From Sphingomonas rosea (GTDB lineage: Bacteria > Pseudomonadota > Alphaproteobacteria > Sphingomonadales > Sphingomonadaceae), in assembly GCF_039538065.1 (NCBI RefSeq), contig NZ_BAABBR010000001.1, positions 1 through 64,000 of the forward strand: a stretch of 64,000 bases of DNA, given 5' to 3'. Shown here one piece after another: positions 16,449-26,140 of the stretch. The notes under the pieces were generated by a model. It had not been told where the DNA came from. It searched no databases and saw only the letters and a list, made by a program, of their open reading frames with translations. The position numbers and the translations under genes were made by a program. How positions within the stretch are numbered: the stretch's first letter is position 1; each line of letters starts with the position of its first letter.

Positions 16449-17816
16449 TCACTTGGGCTGCGGCGCGACGTAAGGCTTGAACGCGCCGCCGGGGACGGCG
16501 CTTGCGACGGGGCTTTCCCAGCCGTCCTTGCTGACCGAAGAGACGCCGAACACCCAGTCGTCGACGCGGATGCCCTTGAGCGTCTCGCTACTCGGAATGT
16601 GCAGACGCAGTTGCGGTTCGACGACGCGGCTTTGCTGCCATTGGTTCGCATCGGTTCGCCGCCAACGGATAATGTCCCGAGACGTCGGGTCCTGCGAATA
16701 CCAGGCAATATTGGTATCCGTGCTCACCGCACCCTCAATCCGCACGATCTCTGGCGGCGGGGGGGCGCTGGCGAGGGCCATCAGCGCGGCGGTGTTCAGG
16801 CGGATGACCTTGGTGAGATAGGGCAGATCCATCTTGTCGAGCGTGTCGCCGTAGACGACGCCCTTTTCGGTGCGCAGGTCCTGGTGCTGCTGGTTGTAGT
16901 TCTCGACCGCGACCGAGAAGCGGATCGCGGGGAAGCCCGCGTTCAGGAACTCGGTATGGTCGCCGCCGCGGCCGAAGCGGTCGTTGCGCCAGACCTGGCG
17001 GACGTCGAGGCCGATGGCGGGCAGGCGCTCGGCGAGGCGGTCGAGGAAGCGGGATATGTTGCGGCTGGGCGAATCATTCTCGCCGCCCTGGCTGCGCTGT
17101 GCGGCGGCGAGTTCGGCCCTCCCCTGCCAGCGCGGGCCTTCGGAAAAGACCCGCACCGTCTTCGCGTCGCACACCCCGTCCGAGCCGCAGCTGTTGCCGA
17201 TGATGTCGTTGTTGAGGTTGGCGATGACGTTCCAGCCCTGCGCCTTGGCATAATCGGCGAGGATCTTGCCGCCCAGCAGCCCCTGCTCCTCGCCCGACAG
17301 CGCGGCATAGACGATGGTGCCGGGGAATTTGCGCTTCGAGAGCACGCGCGCGCTTTCGAGCACGGCGGCGGTGCCCGAGCCGTCGTCGTTGGCGCCGGGC
17401 GCGTCGGCGGTGGCGTTCATGACGTCGGTGACGCGGCTGTCGATGTGGCCGGTGATGATGACGACGTCGTTGGGGCGTGTCGTCCCGCGCTGGATCCCGA
17501 CCGCGTTGCAGAGGCGGGTCGGCTGCGGGATGCGCGCGCTCTTCGGCACGGTGTCGCAGACTTGAGTCGCTTCGATGCCGGTCTTCTTGAGTTCGGCCTC
17601 GGCCCAGCGCACCGCAGCGCCGATCCCGCGATCGGGGTCGGTCTGGCTCGACAGGGTGTGGCGGGTGCCGAAGGCGACGAGCCGGGCGATGTCGGCGCGG
17701 ATGCGGGCCTGGCTCACCTGGTTGGCGGCGGCCTGCATCTGCTGCTCGGGCGTCGGCGTGGGCGCGGCGACGGCGGTGCCACCCATGAGCAGGGCAAGAA
17801 AAGCGAACTGACGCAT
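16449..17816 (-). CDS. Secreted M28-family zinc metallopeptidase (aminopeptidase)
   Basis: 455 residues with a signal peptide (first about 18 residues, ending TAVAAP). The M28 di-zinc site is visible in order: GHIDSR (His, Asp), PGANDDGSGTA (Asp), SGEEQGLLG (catalytic Glu and ligand) and GGDHTEFLN (His). A C-terminal fibronectin-like extension (about 355-440) follows the catalytic domain. Probably periplasmic or extracellular peptide trimming. Divergent from mmsA. Confidence 0.93.
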   Translation of the reverse strand: MRQFAFLALLMGGTAVAAPTPTPEQQMQAAANQVSQARIRADIARLVAFGTRHTLSSQTDPDRGIGAAVRWAEAELKKTGIEATQVCDTVPKSARIPQPTRLCNAVGIQRGTTRPNDVVIITGHIDSRVTDVMNATADAPGANDDGSGTAAVLESARVLSKRKFPGTIVYAALSGEEQGLLGGKILADYAKAQGWNVIANLNNDIIGNSCGSDGVCDAKTVRVFSEGPRWQGRAELAAAQRSQGGENDSPSRNISRFLDRLAERLPAIGLDVRQVWRNDRFGRGGDHTEFLNAGFPAIRFSVAVENYNQQHQDLRTEKGVVYGDTLDKMDLPYLTKVIRLNTAALMALASAPPPPEIVRIEGAVSTDTNIAWYSQDPTSRDIIRWRRTDANQWQQSRVVEPQLRLHIPSSETLKGIRVDDWVFGVSSVSKDGWESPVASAVPGGAFKPYVAPQPK

Positions 17817-17896
17817 CGACGGGTCTCCTCAACGCCGACCTGACTGGCATCGCGCACCGCGCTTGGCTAGTGGCGAGGACGAAGAGGAGATCCCCC

Positions 17897-19396
17897 ATGC
17901 GTACCATCGACCATTTCATCGGCGGCGGAAGCTTCGTCTCGGGCGAGCGGAAGAGCGATGTGTTCAATCCGAGCGAGGGCTCGGTGCAGGCGAGCGTCCG
18001 GCTTGGCACCGTCGCCGACCTCCAGAAAGCGGTCGATGCCGCCAAGGCCGCGCAGCCTGCCTGGGCCGCGACCAACCCGCAGCGCCGCGCCCGCGTCATG
18101 TTCAAGTTCAAGGAACTGATCGAGGCGAACATGGACGAGCTCGCCGCGATGCTCTCGAGCGAGCATGGCAAGGTGCTCGCCGACAGCCGCGGCGACGTCC
18201 AGCGCGGGCTCGAGGTGATCGAATATACGTGCGGGATCCCGCAGGCGCTGAAGGGTGAGTATACGCAGGGCGCGGGTCCGGGCATCGACGTCTATTCGAT
18301 GCGCCAGCCGGTCGGCATCGGCGCGGGCATCACCCCGTTCAACTTCCCGGCGATGATTCCGATGTGGATGTTCGGCATGGCGATCGCCTGCGGCAACGCC
18401 TTCATCCTGAAGCCCAGCGAGCGCGATCCGAGCGTTCCGGTGCGGCTGGCCGAGCTGATGAAGGAGGCGGGGCTTCCCGACGGCATCCTCAACGTCGTCC
18501 ACGGCGACAAGGAGATGGTCGACGCGATCCTCGACCATGCCGACATCGGCGCGATCAGCTTCGTCGGTTCGAGCGACATCGCGCAGTACATCTACTCGCG
18601 CGGGACCGCGAACGGGAAGCGCGTGCAGGCGTTCGGCGGGGCGAAGAACCACGGCATCGTCATGCCCGACGCCGACCTCGACCAGGTCGTCACCGACCTG
18701 ACCGGCGCGGCCTTCGGCTCGGCGGGCGAGCGCTGCATGGCGCTTCCGGTGGTGGTGCCGGTCGGCGAGGACACCGCCAACCGCCTGCGCGACAAGCTCA
18801 TCCCCGCGATCGAGGCGCTGCGGATCGGCGTCTCGACCGACCCCGACGCGCATTACGGCCCGGTGGTCAGCCAGGCGCACAAGGAAAAGGTCGAAAGCTA
18901 CATCCAGATGTGCGTCGACGAAGGCGGCGAGCTGGTGGTCGACGGGCGCGGCTTCACGCTGCAGGGCTCGGAGAAGGGCTTCTTCGTCGGGCCGACCTTC
19001 TTCGACCATGTCACCACCGACATGCGCAGCTACAAGGAGGAGATCTTCGGACCCGTCCTCCAGATGGTCCGCGCGAAGGATTTCGAGGAAGCGGTGCGGC
19101 TGCCGAGCGAGCATGATTATGGCAACGGCGTCGCCATCTTCACCCGCAACGGCCATGCGGCGCGCGAGTTCGTGAGCCGGGTCAATGTCGGCATGGTCGG
19201 CGTCAACGTGCCGATCCCGGTGCCGGTCAGCTACCACAGCTTCGGCGGGTGGAAGCGCTCGGGCTTCGGCGACATCGGGCAATACGGACAGGAAGGCCTG
19301 CGATTCTGGACCAAGACCAAGGTCGTCACCCAGCGCTGGCCCGACGGCGCGGCGGGCGGCGACGAGAACGCCTTCGTCATCCCGACGATGGGCTGA
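17897..19396 (+). CDS. mmsA: CoA-acylating methylmalonate-semialdehyde dehydrogenase
   Basis: 499 residues. Converts methylmalonate semialdehyde to propionyl-CoA with NAD and CoA, the last step of valine degradation. Catalytic Cys280 is in GSAGERCMALPV and the cofactor motif is SFVGSSDIAQ. C-terminal PVPVSYHSFGGWKRS fits the CoA-dependent MmsA clade. ATG 17897 follows AGAGGAGA. Other valine genes lie 2.3 kb downstream in the same direction. Confidence 0.94.
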   Translation: MRTIDHFIGGGSFVSGERKSDVFNPSEGSVQASVRLGTVADLQKAVDAAKAAQPAWAATNPQRRARVMFKFKELIEANMDELAAMLSSEHGKVLADSRGDVQRGLEVIEYTCGIPQALKGEYTQGAGPGIDVYSMRQPVGIGAGITPFNFPAMIPMWMFGMAIACGNAFILKPSERDPSVPVRLAELMKEAGLPDGILNVVHGDKEMVDAILDHADIGAISFVGSSDIAQYIYSRGTANGKRVQAFGGAKNHGIVMPDADLDQVVTDLTGAAFGSAGERCMALPVVVPVGEDTANRLRDKLIPAIEALRIGVSTDPDAHYGPVVSQAHKEKVESYIQMCVDEGGELVVDGRGFTLQGSEKGFFVGPTFFDHVTTDMRSYKEEIFGPVLQMVRAKDFEEAVRLPSEHDYGNGVAIFTRNGHAAREFVSRVNVGMVGVNVPIPVPVSYHSFGGWKRSGFGDIGQYGQEGLRFWTKTKVVTQRWPDGAAGGDENAFVIPTMG

Positions 19397-19401
19397 GAGG
19401 C

Positions 19402-20337
19402 ATGCGCCTGATCTCGCTGCTGCTGGCGCTGCTGTTCGTGGCCGCGCCGGCGGCGGCGGGAGACAAGCGCATCGCGCTCACCTTCGACGACGCGCCCCGC
19501 CAGCGCGGCGCCTTCTTCACGCCCGGCGAGCGGACCAGGCGGCTGATCGCGGGGCTGCGCAAGGGGCGGGTCACGCAGGCCGCCTTCTTCGTCGTGCCGG
19601 GCAATGTCGGCAAGAACGACGGGGTCGGCGGCGAGGCGCGGATCGCGGCCTATGTCCGGGCCGGCCACGTCATCGCCAATCACAGCTTCACCCACCCTGC
19701 CCTGACCGATGTCAGCGCGGCCGATTATGTCGCGAACATCGACCGGGCCGAGGCATGGCTTCGGGGCAGACCGGGACGGCGGCCGTGGTTCCGCTTTCCC
19801 TATCTCAACGAGGGCCGGGCCGATAAGGTGAAGCGCGACGCGGTCCGGGCGGCGCTCGCCGCGCGCGGCCTTCGCAACGGCTATGTCACCGCCGACGGCG
19901 CCGACTGGAACATGGAAGGGCTGACCGAGGCGGCGCGCAAGGCGGGCAAGCCGATCGACATGAAGGCGCTGAAAGCTCTTTATCTCGAGACGATGGTCGG
20001 AGCGGCGGATTACAACGACAAGCTGGCGCGGCAGGTACTGGGCCGCGCGCCGGCGCAGGTGCTGCTCTTGCACGAGACCGACCTCGCCGCGCTCTACATC
20101 GCGGACCTCGCCAAGGCGCTGCGCAAGGACGGCTGGACGATCGTCACGGCCGACGAGGCTTATGCCGATCCGCTTCGTGAGCGGCTCCCCGACGTTCCCT
20201 CGATGCAGGGCACGCTGACCGAGGCGCTGGCATGGGAAAAGGGCTTCCCCGCGCCGCGCTGGTACGACCGGGTCGCTCCCAAGGTCGCCGATCCCCTGTT
20301 CCGGGCGCGGGTGCTCCACGAGGCGGCGGCCAAGTGA
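19402..20337 (+). CDS. Secreted polysaccharide deacetylase (NodB/CE4)
   Basis: 311 residues with signal peptide (MRLISLLLALLFVAAPAAA). NodB-type metal and catalytic motifs: LTFDDAP (Asp pair) and HVIANHSFTHP (His-X3-His), then RFPYLNEG. Probably removes acetyl groups from a cell-envelope N-acetylhexosamine polymer; the actual substrate is not evident. It starts five bases after mmsA and ends in a GTGA overlap with the RidA gene. Confidence 0.9.
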   Translation: MRLISLLLALLFVAAPAAAGDKRIALTFDDAPRQRGAFFTPGERTRRLIAGLRKGRVTQAAFFVVPGNVGKNDGVGGEARIAAYVRAGHVIANHSFTHPALTDVSAADYVANIDRAEAWLRGRPGRRPWFRFPYLNEGRADKVKRDAVRAALAARGLRNGYVTADGADWNMEGLTEAARKAGKPIDMKALKALYLETMVGAADYNDKLARQVLGRAPAQVLLLHETDLAALYIADLAKALRKDGWTIVTADEAYADPLRERLPDVPSMQGTLTEALAWEKGFPAPRWYDRVAPKVADPLFRARVLHEAAAK

Positions 20338-20717
20338 ACCGCACCGCGACGTCGGGCACCTCGCCCTACGAGACAGCCTATGGTTTCTCGCGCGCGGTGC
20401 GGGTGGGCAAGCGCATCCTCGTCTCGGGCACGGCGCCGGTCGAGGACGATGGATCGTCGACGCCGGGCGATGCGGCGGCGCAAGCGCGGCGGTGCCTCGC
20501 GATCATCGTGCGGGCGATCGGGGAACTCGGCGGGTCGGCCGCCGACGTGGTGCGGACCCGGATGTATATCGTCGATCCCGCCGACGCCGATGCGGTGGGG
20601 GCGGTGCATGGCGAATTCTTCGGCGCGGTGCGACCGGCGGCGACCATGGTGGTCGTAAAAGCGCTGTTGCGCGACGAATGGCGGGTCGAGATCGAAGCCG
20701 AGGCGTTGGTGGGCTGA
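20334..20717 (+). CDS. RidA/YjgF-family protein
   Basis: 127 residues from GTG 20334, overlapping the deacetylase stop. RidA proteins hydrolyse reactive enamine/imine intermediates; subgroup members vary. Visible: SGTAPVEDDG, RMYIVDP, and VVVKALLRDEWRVEIEAEAL, where a family arginine would bind substrate carboxylate. The stop overlaps the next ATG by one base (TGATG). Confidence 0.9.
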   Translation: MNRTATSGTSPYETAYGFSRAVRVGKRILVSGTAPVEDDGSSTPGDAAAQARRCLAIIVRAIGELGGSAADVVRTRMYIVDPADADAVGAVHGEFFGAVRPAATMVVVKALLRDEWRVEIEAEALVG

Positions 20718-21268
20718 TGCGTATCATTCTTTGCCTAGGCCTCGCCCTCACCCTCCCCGCCTGCCAGCCCGCCGCCGACAAGGCCGACACCGGCGAAGCC
20801 ATCGCCCGCGACGCCGGGGTCGGCGACGGCCCGACCGGGCGCAGCGGCCGACCGGTCTCGAAGCATGTCGGCAATGCGGTCATCCCCGAGAACATCAACG
20901 AGGGGCTCGAGCCCACGGCGACCAACACCGCCGCCGCCGCGCCCAAGCCGACCAATATCCCCGAACAGTTTCGCGGACGCTGGGGCCTGACCACCAACGA
21001 CTGCAAGGCCGAATTCGCCAGCGCCGCCAAGGGGCTGATGGTGGTGAACGACAGCCGCCTCACCTTCTACGAAAGCCGCGGGACGCTCGACCGGATCGAC
21101 CGCTGGACCCCCGCCAACCGCTTCACCGCGAATTACGGTTTCTCGGGCGAGGGACAGACCTGGGAGCGGGTGATCACCTTCGAGCGGAGCGCGAACAAGC
21201 TGCGCCGGACCGAGCAGGGCGGCGAGGAAGGGCCGGTCGACCTCACCTACACGGCTTGTCCGGCCTGA
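20717..21268 (+). CDS. Hypothetical lipoprotein
   Basis: 183 residues. Signal peptide with lipobox LTLPAC, cleaved before Cys16. An Ala/Pro/Thr-rich spacer (to about residue 78) precedes a compact domain PEQFRGRWGLTTNDCK...YTACPA with two cysteines that may pair. I do not recognise the domain. The GRWG start and the closing TYTAC suggest a small beta-barrel-like fold seen in alphaproteobacterial lipoproteins (inference). Confidence 0.75.
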   Translation: MRIILCLGLALTLPACQPAADKADTGEAIARDAGVGDGPTGRSGRPVSKHVGNAVIPENINEGLEPTATNTAAAAPKPTNIPEQFRGRWGLTTNDCKAEFASAAKGLMVVNDSRLTFYESRGTLDRIDRWTPANRFTANYGFSGEGQTWERVITFERSANKLRRTEQGGEEGPVDLTYTACPA

Positions 21269-21630
21269 GCGCCGAGCCGCGACGTGAGCAATTTCATCAG
21301 CTGATCGAGGCCCTGGCCGAGCGGCATGTCGGTGGCCCGGACCAGCACTTGCGGCTCTTCATTGCCATGCTGGATGAAGATCGCCGGCAGCGGCTCGGCG
21401 ACGGCGGGATGTGCGCGCTGCCACTCGTCGCGATGAAGGAAGACGGCCGGGATGTTCAGGCGCTTGAGGAAGGTTCGCCATTCCGGCCGCATCGACACCG
21501 CGCCGTAGGTGGTGGCGCATAGCGAGCAGGGATAGGTCCTGGGCGAGACCGTCTTGTGCCAGGCGTCCTTGAGCGCGTTCACCAGCCCGCTGTCGGCGTT
21601 GTAGACGAACAGGAGGCGCGCAGGAGACAT
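21247..21630 (-). CDS. Uncharacterised conserved protein with CSLC motif
   Basis: 127 residues. Starts with a strand-loop LLFVYNADSGLVNAL, then a CxxC (YPCSLCATTYG, about 34-37) and MRPEWRTFL. I have a sense of a widespread uncharacterised family with this YNADSG...CSLC pattern but can give no function; a thioredoxin-like redox or metal role is possible. It converges with the lipoprotein gene, overlapping by 22 bases, and is divergent from the acyl-CoA dehydrogenase. Confidence 0.7.
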   Translation of the reverse strand: MSPARLLFVYNADSGLVNALKDAWHKTVSPRTYPCSLCATTYGAVSMRPEWRTFLKRLNIPAVFLHRDEWQRAHPAVAEPLPAIFIQHGNEEPQVLVRATDMPLGQGLDQLMKLLTSRLGAQAGQAV

Positions 21631-21692
21631 GGTCCAACGCCTTAGCCCGCGCGCTCTTTAAAGTCGCGGCCAACAGCGCTAGTCGCCCGGCC

Positions 21693-22835
21693 ATGTCCCA
21701 GTTCGATCTCACCGACGACCAGCGCCAGATCCAGGAAATGGCGCGGGCCTTCACGGCCGCCGAAATCACCCCCAATGCCGCCGAGTGGGACGAGAAGCAC
21801 ATCTTCCCGCGCGACACGATCAAGCGCGCCGCCGAGCTTGGCTTCGGCGCGATCTACGTGTCCGAGGAAAGCGGCGGGATCGGGCTCGGCCGGCTCGAAT
21901 CGGCGCTGATCTTCGAGGCGATGAGCTACGGCTGTCCCTCGACCAGCGCGTTCATCTCGATCCACAACATGGCCGCCTGGATGATCGACCGGTTCGGGTC
22001 GCAGGCGGTCAAGGACAAGTATCTCCCCGACATGATCGCGATGGAGCGGCTCGGCTCCTACTGCCTGACCGAACCGTCGAGCGGGTCGGACGCGGCGGCG
22101 CTCAAGACCCGCGCGGTGCGCGACGGCGACCATTATGTCGTCTCGGGCTCGAAGGCCTTCATCTCGGGCGGCGGCGAGAACGAAATCTACGTCACCATGG
22201 TCCGCACCGGCGAGGAAGGCCCCAAGGGCATCTCCTGCCTCGTCATCGAGAAGGACATGGATGGCGTCAGCTTCGGCGCGAACGAGCGCAAGCTCGGCTG
22301 GCATTCGCAGCCGACCCGCCAGGTCAATTTCGATCAGGTCCGGGTGCCCGTCGAGAACCGCGTCGGCGGCGAGGGCGAAGGCTTCCGGATCGCGATGATG
22401 GGCCTCGACGGCGGACGCCTCAACATCGGCGCGTGCAGCCTCGGCGGCGGGCAGCGCTGCCTCGACGAAGCGGTGGCCTACACCAAGGAACGCAAGCAGT
22501 TCTCGACCGCGATCGCCGACTTCCAGAACACGCAGTTCATGCTGGCCGACATGGCGACCGAACTCGAGGCGGCGCGCGCGCTGCTCTATCTCGCGGCGGC
22601 CAAGGTCACCGACAATGCGCCCGACAAGACTCGCTTTGCCGCCATGGCCAAGCGGCTCGCGACCGACACCGGTTCGGCGATCGCCGACCGCGCGCTCCAG
22701 CTCCATGGCGGCTACGGCTATCTGATGGACTATCCGATCGAGCGCTTCTGGCGCGACCTTCGGGTGCATTCGATCCTCGAGGGCACCAACCAGGTCATGC
22801 GGATGATCACCGCGCGAGAGATGCTTCGCCAGTGA
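21693..22835 (+). CDS. Acyl-CoA dehydrogenase, probably isobutyryl-CoA dehydrogenase
   Basis: 380 residues. FAD enzyme with the three ACAD domains; signatures CLTEPSSGSDAAALKT and QLHGGYGYLMDYPIERFWRD, with the catalytic base Glu363 in ILEGTNQV. Oxidises short branched acyl-CoA. Assignment to isobutyryl-CoA comes from the operon partners: a hydroxyisobutyryl-CoA hydrolase-like gene overlaps it (GTGA), then enoyl-CoA hydratase and mmsB. Confidence 0.9.
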   Translation: MSQFDLTDDQRQIQEMARAFTAAEITPNAAEWDEKHIFPRDTIKRAAELGFGAIYVSEESGGIGLGRLESALIFEAMSYGCPSTSAFISIHNMAAWMIDRFGSQAVKDKYLPDMIAMERLGSYCLTEPSSGSDAAALKTRAVRDGDHYVVSGSKAFISGGGENEIYVTMVRTGEEGPKGISCLVIEKDMDGVSFGANERKLGWHSQPTRQVNFDQVRVPVENRVGGEGEGFRIAMMGLDGGRLNIGACSLGGGQRCLDEAVAYTKERKQFSTAIADFQNTQFMLADMATELEAARALLYLAAAKVTDNAPDKTRFAAMAKRLATDTGSAIADRALQLHGGYGYLMDYPIERFWRDLRVHSILEGTNQVMRMITAREMLRQ

Positions 22836-23884
22836 CCCAGGATGTGCTCACCTTCGTTGAGGGTTCGCTCGGCCGGATCCGGCTGAACCGGCCCAAGGCG
22901 ATCCATGCGCTGACCCGCGACATGTGCGTGGCGATCAGCCGCGCGCTGCTCGACTGGATCGCCGATCCGGCGGTCGAGGCGGTGGTCATCGACCATGCCG
23001 AGGGCCGCGGCTTCTGCGCCGGGGGCGATGTGGTCGCGCTGGCCCGCTCGGGCGCGGCGGACGGCAGGGAAGCGGCCGACTTCTTCTTCGACGAATATCG
23101 CCTCAACCACCTGCTCTTCGCCTATCCCAAGTGCACCGTCGCGATCATGGACGGGATCACGATGGGCGGCGGGGTCGGGATCGCGCTGCCCTGCGACGTC
23201 CGAATCGCGACCGAGGCGACCCGGCTCGCCATGCCCGAGACCGGCATCGGCCTGTTCCCCGACGTCGGTGGCGGCTGGTATCTGTCGCGGCTCCCCGGGC
23301 GGGTCGGCCAGTTCATGGCGCTGACCGGGGCGCGGCTCGACGGGGCCGAGTGCAAGTATCTGGGCCTTGCGACCCATTATGTCGCGCAGGCGTCGCTCCC
23401 CGACCTGATGGAGCGCCTGAAGGCTGCGCCGGCGCGCGCCGCGGGCGCGGCGGGCAATTTCGCCGAGAAAGAGCCGGCGGCAAGAATCGAGCAGAACCTT
23501 CCCGCGATCGCCAAGCTGTTCGCGGCCGACACGCTCGAGGACGTGATCGCGGCGCTCGAGGCCGATGGCGGCGACTGGGCGCAGACCGAGCTTGGCACGA
23601 TCCGGACCAAGAGCCCGCTGTCGTGCAAGGTCTCGCTGCGGCTGCTGAAGGAAGGCGCGGCGCGCGAGAGCTTCGCCGACGAGATGCGCGCGGAGTTCGC
23701 GCTCGCCCGCAATGTGGTCAGGACCCACGACTTCGTTGAAGGCGTGCGCGCGCTGCTGATCGACAAGGACAACAAGCCCGACTGGCAGCCGCCGGTGCCC
23801 GAGGCGGTGCTCGACGAGACGCTCGATGCGCTGTTCGCCGAGGAGCCGGGTGAGGAATGGACGCCGTTTCCGGAGATCGCATGA
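22832..23884 (+). CDS. 3-hydroxyisobutyryl-CoA hydrolase (crotonase superfamily)
   Basis: 350 residues from GTG 22832, overlapping the previous stop. The length and the motif [22 protein letters not shown] separate it from ordinary 260-residue enoyl-CoA hydratases and match HIBCH-type hydrolases; [12 protein letters not shown] is the oxyanion-hole region. Releases 3-hydroxyisobutyrate from its CoA ester. It overlaps the next gene as ATGA. Confidence 0.88.
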   Translation: MTQDVLTFVEGSLGRIRLNRPKAIHALTRDMCVAISRALLDWIADPAVEAVVIDHAEGRGFCAGGDVVALARSGAADGREAADFFFDEYRLNHLLFAYPKCTVAIMDGITMGGGVGIALPCDVRIATEATRLAMPETGIGLFPDVGGGWYLSRLPGRVGQFMALTGARLDGAECKYLGLATHYVAQASLPDLMERLKAAPARAAGAAGNFAEKEPAARIEQNLPAIAKLFAADTLEDVIAALEADGGDWAQTELGTIRTKSPLSCKVSLRLLKEGAARESFADEMRAEFALARNVVRTHDFVEGVRALLIDKDNKPDWQPPVPEAVLDETLDALFAEEPGEEWTPFPEIA

Positions 23885-24657
23885 GCAATTACGAAACCAT
23901 TCTCGTCGAGCAGCGCGACGCCGTCACGCTCGTCACGCTGAACCGCCCGCAGGCGCTGAACGCACTGAACAGCCAAGTGCTGGCCGAGCTGATCGACGCC
24001 TTCGCGGCTTATGACCGCGAGGAGAGCCAGCGCTGCCTGGTGCTGACCGGCTCGGAAAAGGCGTTTGCGGCCGGGGCCGACATCAAGGAGATGCAGAGCC
24101 AGGGCTTCGCCGACATGTACGGCAGCAACTTCTTCGCCGGCTGGGAGCAGGTGACGGCGACGCGCAAGCCGTGGATCGCGGCGGTGAACGGCTTTGCGCT
24201 GGGCGGCGGGTGCGAGGTGGCGATGATGGCCGACTTCATCATCGCGGGCGACAAGGCGAAGTTCGGCCAGCCCGAGATCAAGCTCGCGGTGACGCCGGGC
24301 ATGGGCGGCTCGCAGCGGCTGGCGCATGCGGTCGGCAAGGCCAAGGCGATGGAAATGTGCCTGACCGGGCGGATGATGGGCGCCGAGGAAGCCGAGCGAG
24401 CGGGGCTGGTGGTGCGCGTGGTGCCGGCCGAAGCCCTCGTCGACGAGGCGCTCAAGACCGCCGCCGAGATCGCGGCCATGCCGCCGCTCGCGGCGATCGC
24501 GGCCAAGGAAATGGTCAATGCCGCCTTCGAGCTTCCGCTCGGCCAGGGCGTGCGCTTCGAACGCCGCCTGTTCCACGGGCTTTTCGGCACCGACGACCAG
24601 AAGGAAGGCATGAGCGCCTTCGTCGAGAAGCGCCCGGGGAATTGGACGGGCAAATAG
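23881..24657 (+). CDS. Enoyl-CoA hydratase
   Basis: 258 residues. Catalytic glutamates Glu112 ([11 protein letters not shown]) and Glu132 ([20 protein letters not shown], in part) are both present, as is the oxyanion segment [11 protein letters not shown]. Hydrates methacrylyl-CoA in the valine route by context, and probably crotonyl-CoA as well. Start ATG 23881 overlaps the upstream stop. Confidence 0.93.
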   Translation: MSNYETILVEQRDAVTLVTLNRPQALNALNSQVLAELIDAFAAYDREESQRCLVLTGSEKAFAAGADIKEMQSQGFADMYGSNFFAGWEQVTATRKPWIAAVNGFALGGGCEVAMMADFIIAGDKAKFGQPEIKLAVTPGMGGSQRLAHAVGKAKAMEMCLTGRMMGAEEAERAGLVVRVVPAEALVDEALKTAAEIAAMPPLAAIAAKEMVNAAFELPLGQGVRFERRLFHGLFGTDDQKEGMSAFVEKRPGNWTGK

Positions 24658-24714
24658 GCCGTTCCCCGGCGCAGGTCGGGGGCCAGTCACTGCTGCCTTG
24701 CCACAAGGCACTGG

Positions 24715-24734
24715 GCTCCGGCCTTCGCCGGAGC
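24715..24734. terminator. Hairpin between enoyl-CoA hydratase and mmsB
   Basis: Perfect 8-bp stem GCTCCGGC/GCCGGAGC closed by a CTTC tetraloop, 18 bp before the mmsB start. No U-tract. It may attenuate or process the transcript rather than stop it, since mmsB belongs to the same pathway. Confidence 0.4.
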
Positions 24735-24751
24735 ACGTGAGGAGATAGACA

Positions 24752-25645
24752 ATGCGTATCGCGTTCATCGGGCTCGGCAACATGGGCGGCGGGATGGCCG
24801 CGAACCTGGCGAAGGCCGGGCATGAGGTGCGGGCGTTCGACTTGTCCGAAGCGGCGCTGGCCAAGGCCGAGGAGCGCGGGGCGACGCGCGCGGCCGATGC
24901 GGCGGCAGCGGTCGAGGGGGCCGAGGCGGTCGTCACCATGCTGCCCGCGGGCAAGCACGTCGCCGAGGTCTATCGCTCGGCGGTGTTCGGCAAGGCGCCG
25001 ACGAATGCGATCCTGCTCGATTGCTCGACCATCGACGTCGGCACCGCCCGCCAGGTCGAGGAAGAAGCCCGTGCGGCGGGCTACGAAATGGTCGATGCGC
25101 CGGTGTCGGGCGGGATCGCGGCCGCCGAGGGGGGCACGCTCACCTTCATGGTCGGCGGCTCGGCGGACGGGTTCGAGCGGGCCCGGCCAATCCTCGAGCA
25201 GATGGGCAAGGCGGTGATCCACGCGGGCGAGAGCGGCGCGGGCCAAGCGGCCAAGATCGTCAACAACATGCTGCTCGGCGTCACCATGGCTGGCACCTGC
25301 GAAGCCTTCGTGCTGGCGCAGAAGCTCGGGCTCGATCCGCAGGTGTTCTTCGACATCTCGTCAAAGGCGAGCGGGCAGAGCTGGTCGATGACGAGCTATT
25401 GCCCGGTGCCGGGCGTGGGCCCCGAAACCCCGGCCGATCGCGGCTACGAGGGCGGCTTTGCGGCGCAGCTGATGCTCAAGGATTTGAAGCTCGCGATGGA
25501 AGCGGCGCAGAATGCCGGCGCCTATACCCCGATGGGCGGCGAGGCCGAGGAACTCTATGAGCGCTTCGTCTCGCGCGGCGGCGGCACCAAGGACTTCTCG
25601 GCCATCATCAAGATGATCGACGACAGCTGGACGCCGCCCGCCTGA
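24752..25645 (+). CDS. mmsB: 3-hydroxyisobutyrate dehydrogenase
   Basis: 297 residues. NAD-dependent oxidation of 3-hydroxyisobutyrate to methylmalonate semialdehyde. Rossmann motif FIGLGNMGGGMA, substrate loop DAPVSGGIAAAEGGT and catalytic Lys168 (GQAAKIVNNMLLG). It is separated from the overlapping trio upstream by a 94-bp gap with a hairpin, and has GAGGAG before its ATG. Confidence 0.94.
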   Translation: MRIAFIGLGNMGGGMAANLAKAGHEVRAFDLSEAALAKAEERGATRAADAAAAVEGAEAVVTMLPAGKHVAEVYRSAVFGKAPTNAILLDCSTIDVGTARQVEEEARAAGYEMVDAPVSGGIAAAEGGTLTFMVGGSADGFERARPILEQMGKAVIHAGESGAGQAAKIVNNMLLGVTMAGTCEAFVLAQKLGLDPQVFFDISSKASGQSWSMTSYCPVPGVGPETPADRGYEGGFAAQLMLKDLKLAMEAAQNAGAYTPMGGEAEELYERFVSRGGGTKDFSAIIKMIDDSWTPPA

Positions 25646-25696
25646 GCCCCTTACCATATTCGTTCGCGGCCGCGTGGCCGAACCCGGAGTGAAATC

Positions 25697-26140
25697 ATGC
25701 GCAAGTTCCTCTTGATCGCCGCCGCCGCCGGCCTTGGCACCGCCGCCATCGCCGCCCCCAACATGGTCGCGGTGCAGAAGCAGCGGCACGAGGGCTATGA
25801 GCAGCTCGGCCGCGCGATGCGGCAGGCCAAGCAGGCGATCGACCAGGGCAATACCGCCGCGGTGCGCGGGGCGGCGAACCAGATCGCGGGACTGTCGGCC
25901 AAGGCGCCGGGCTGGTTCCCGGCGGGGAGCGGGCCCGAGGCGGGCAAGACCCACGCCAAGGCCGAGATCTGGACCAACCGCGCCGACTTCGATGCAAAGA
26001 TGCGCAACTTCGGCGCGGCGGCCAAGGCCTTCCAGGCGGCCGCGGCGGGCGGTGACTTGAATGCCATCAAGGCCGCGCACGGGAAGCTCGGCCAGACCTG
26101 CGGCGCCTGCCACAACAGCTACCGCCTGAAGGATGACTGA
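25697..26140 (+). CDS. Cytochrome c' (c556-type)
   Basis: 147 residues: signal peptide (to about IAA at 20), four-helix bundle, and the haem c site CGACHNSYR near the C-terminus, the class II cytochrome c layout. Periplasmic electron carrier or NO binder. It overlaps the b561 gene by eight bases, so the two probably form a small redox pair. Confidence 0.93.
   Translation: MRKFLLIAAAAGLGTAAIAAPNMVAVQKQRHEGYEQLGRAMRQAKQAIDQGNTAAVRGAANQIAGLSAKAPGWFPAGSGPEAGKTHAKAEIWTNRADFDAKMRNFGAAAKAFQAAAAGGDLNAIKAAHGKLGQTCGACHNSYRLKDD

Noticed and set aside
16399..16452. Extended start of the EamA transporter at 16452
   Set aside because: The added residues (HPGLDPGS) are the translation of the dispersed palindrome, a known over-annotation artefact.
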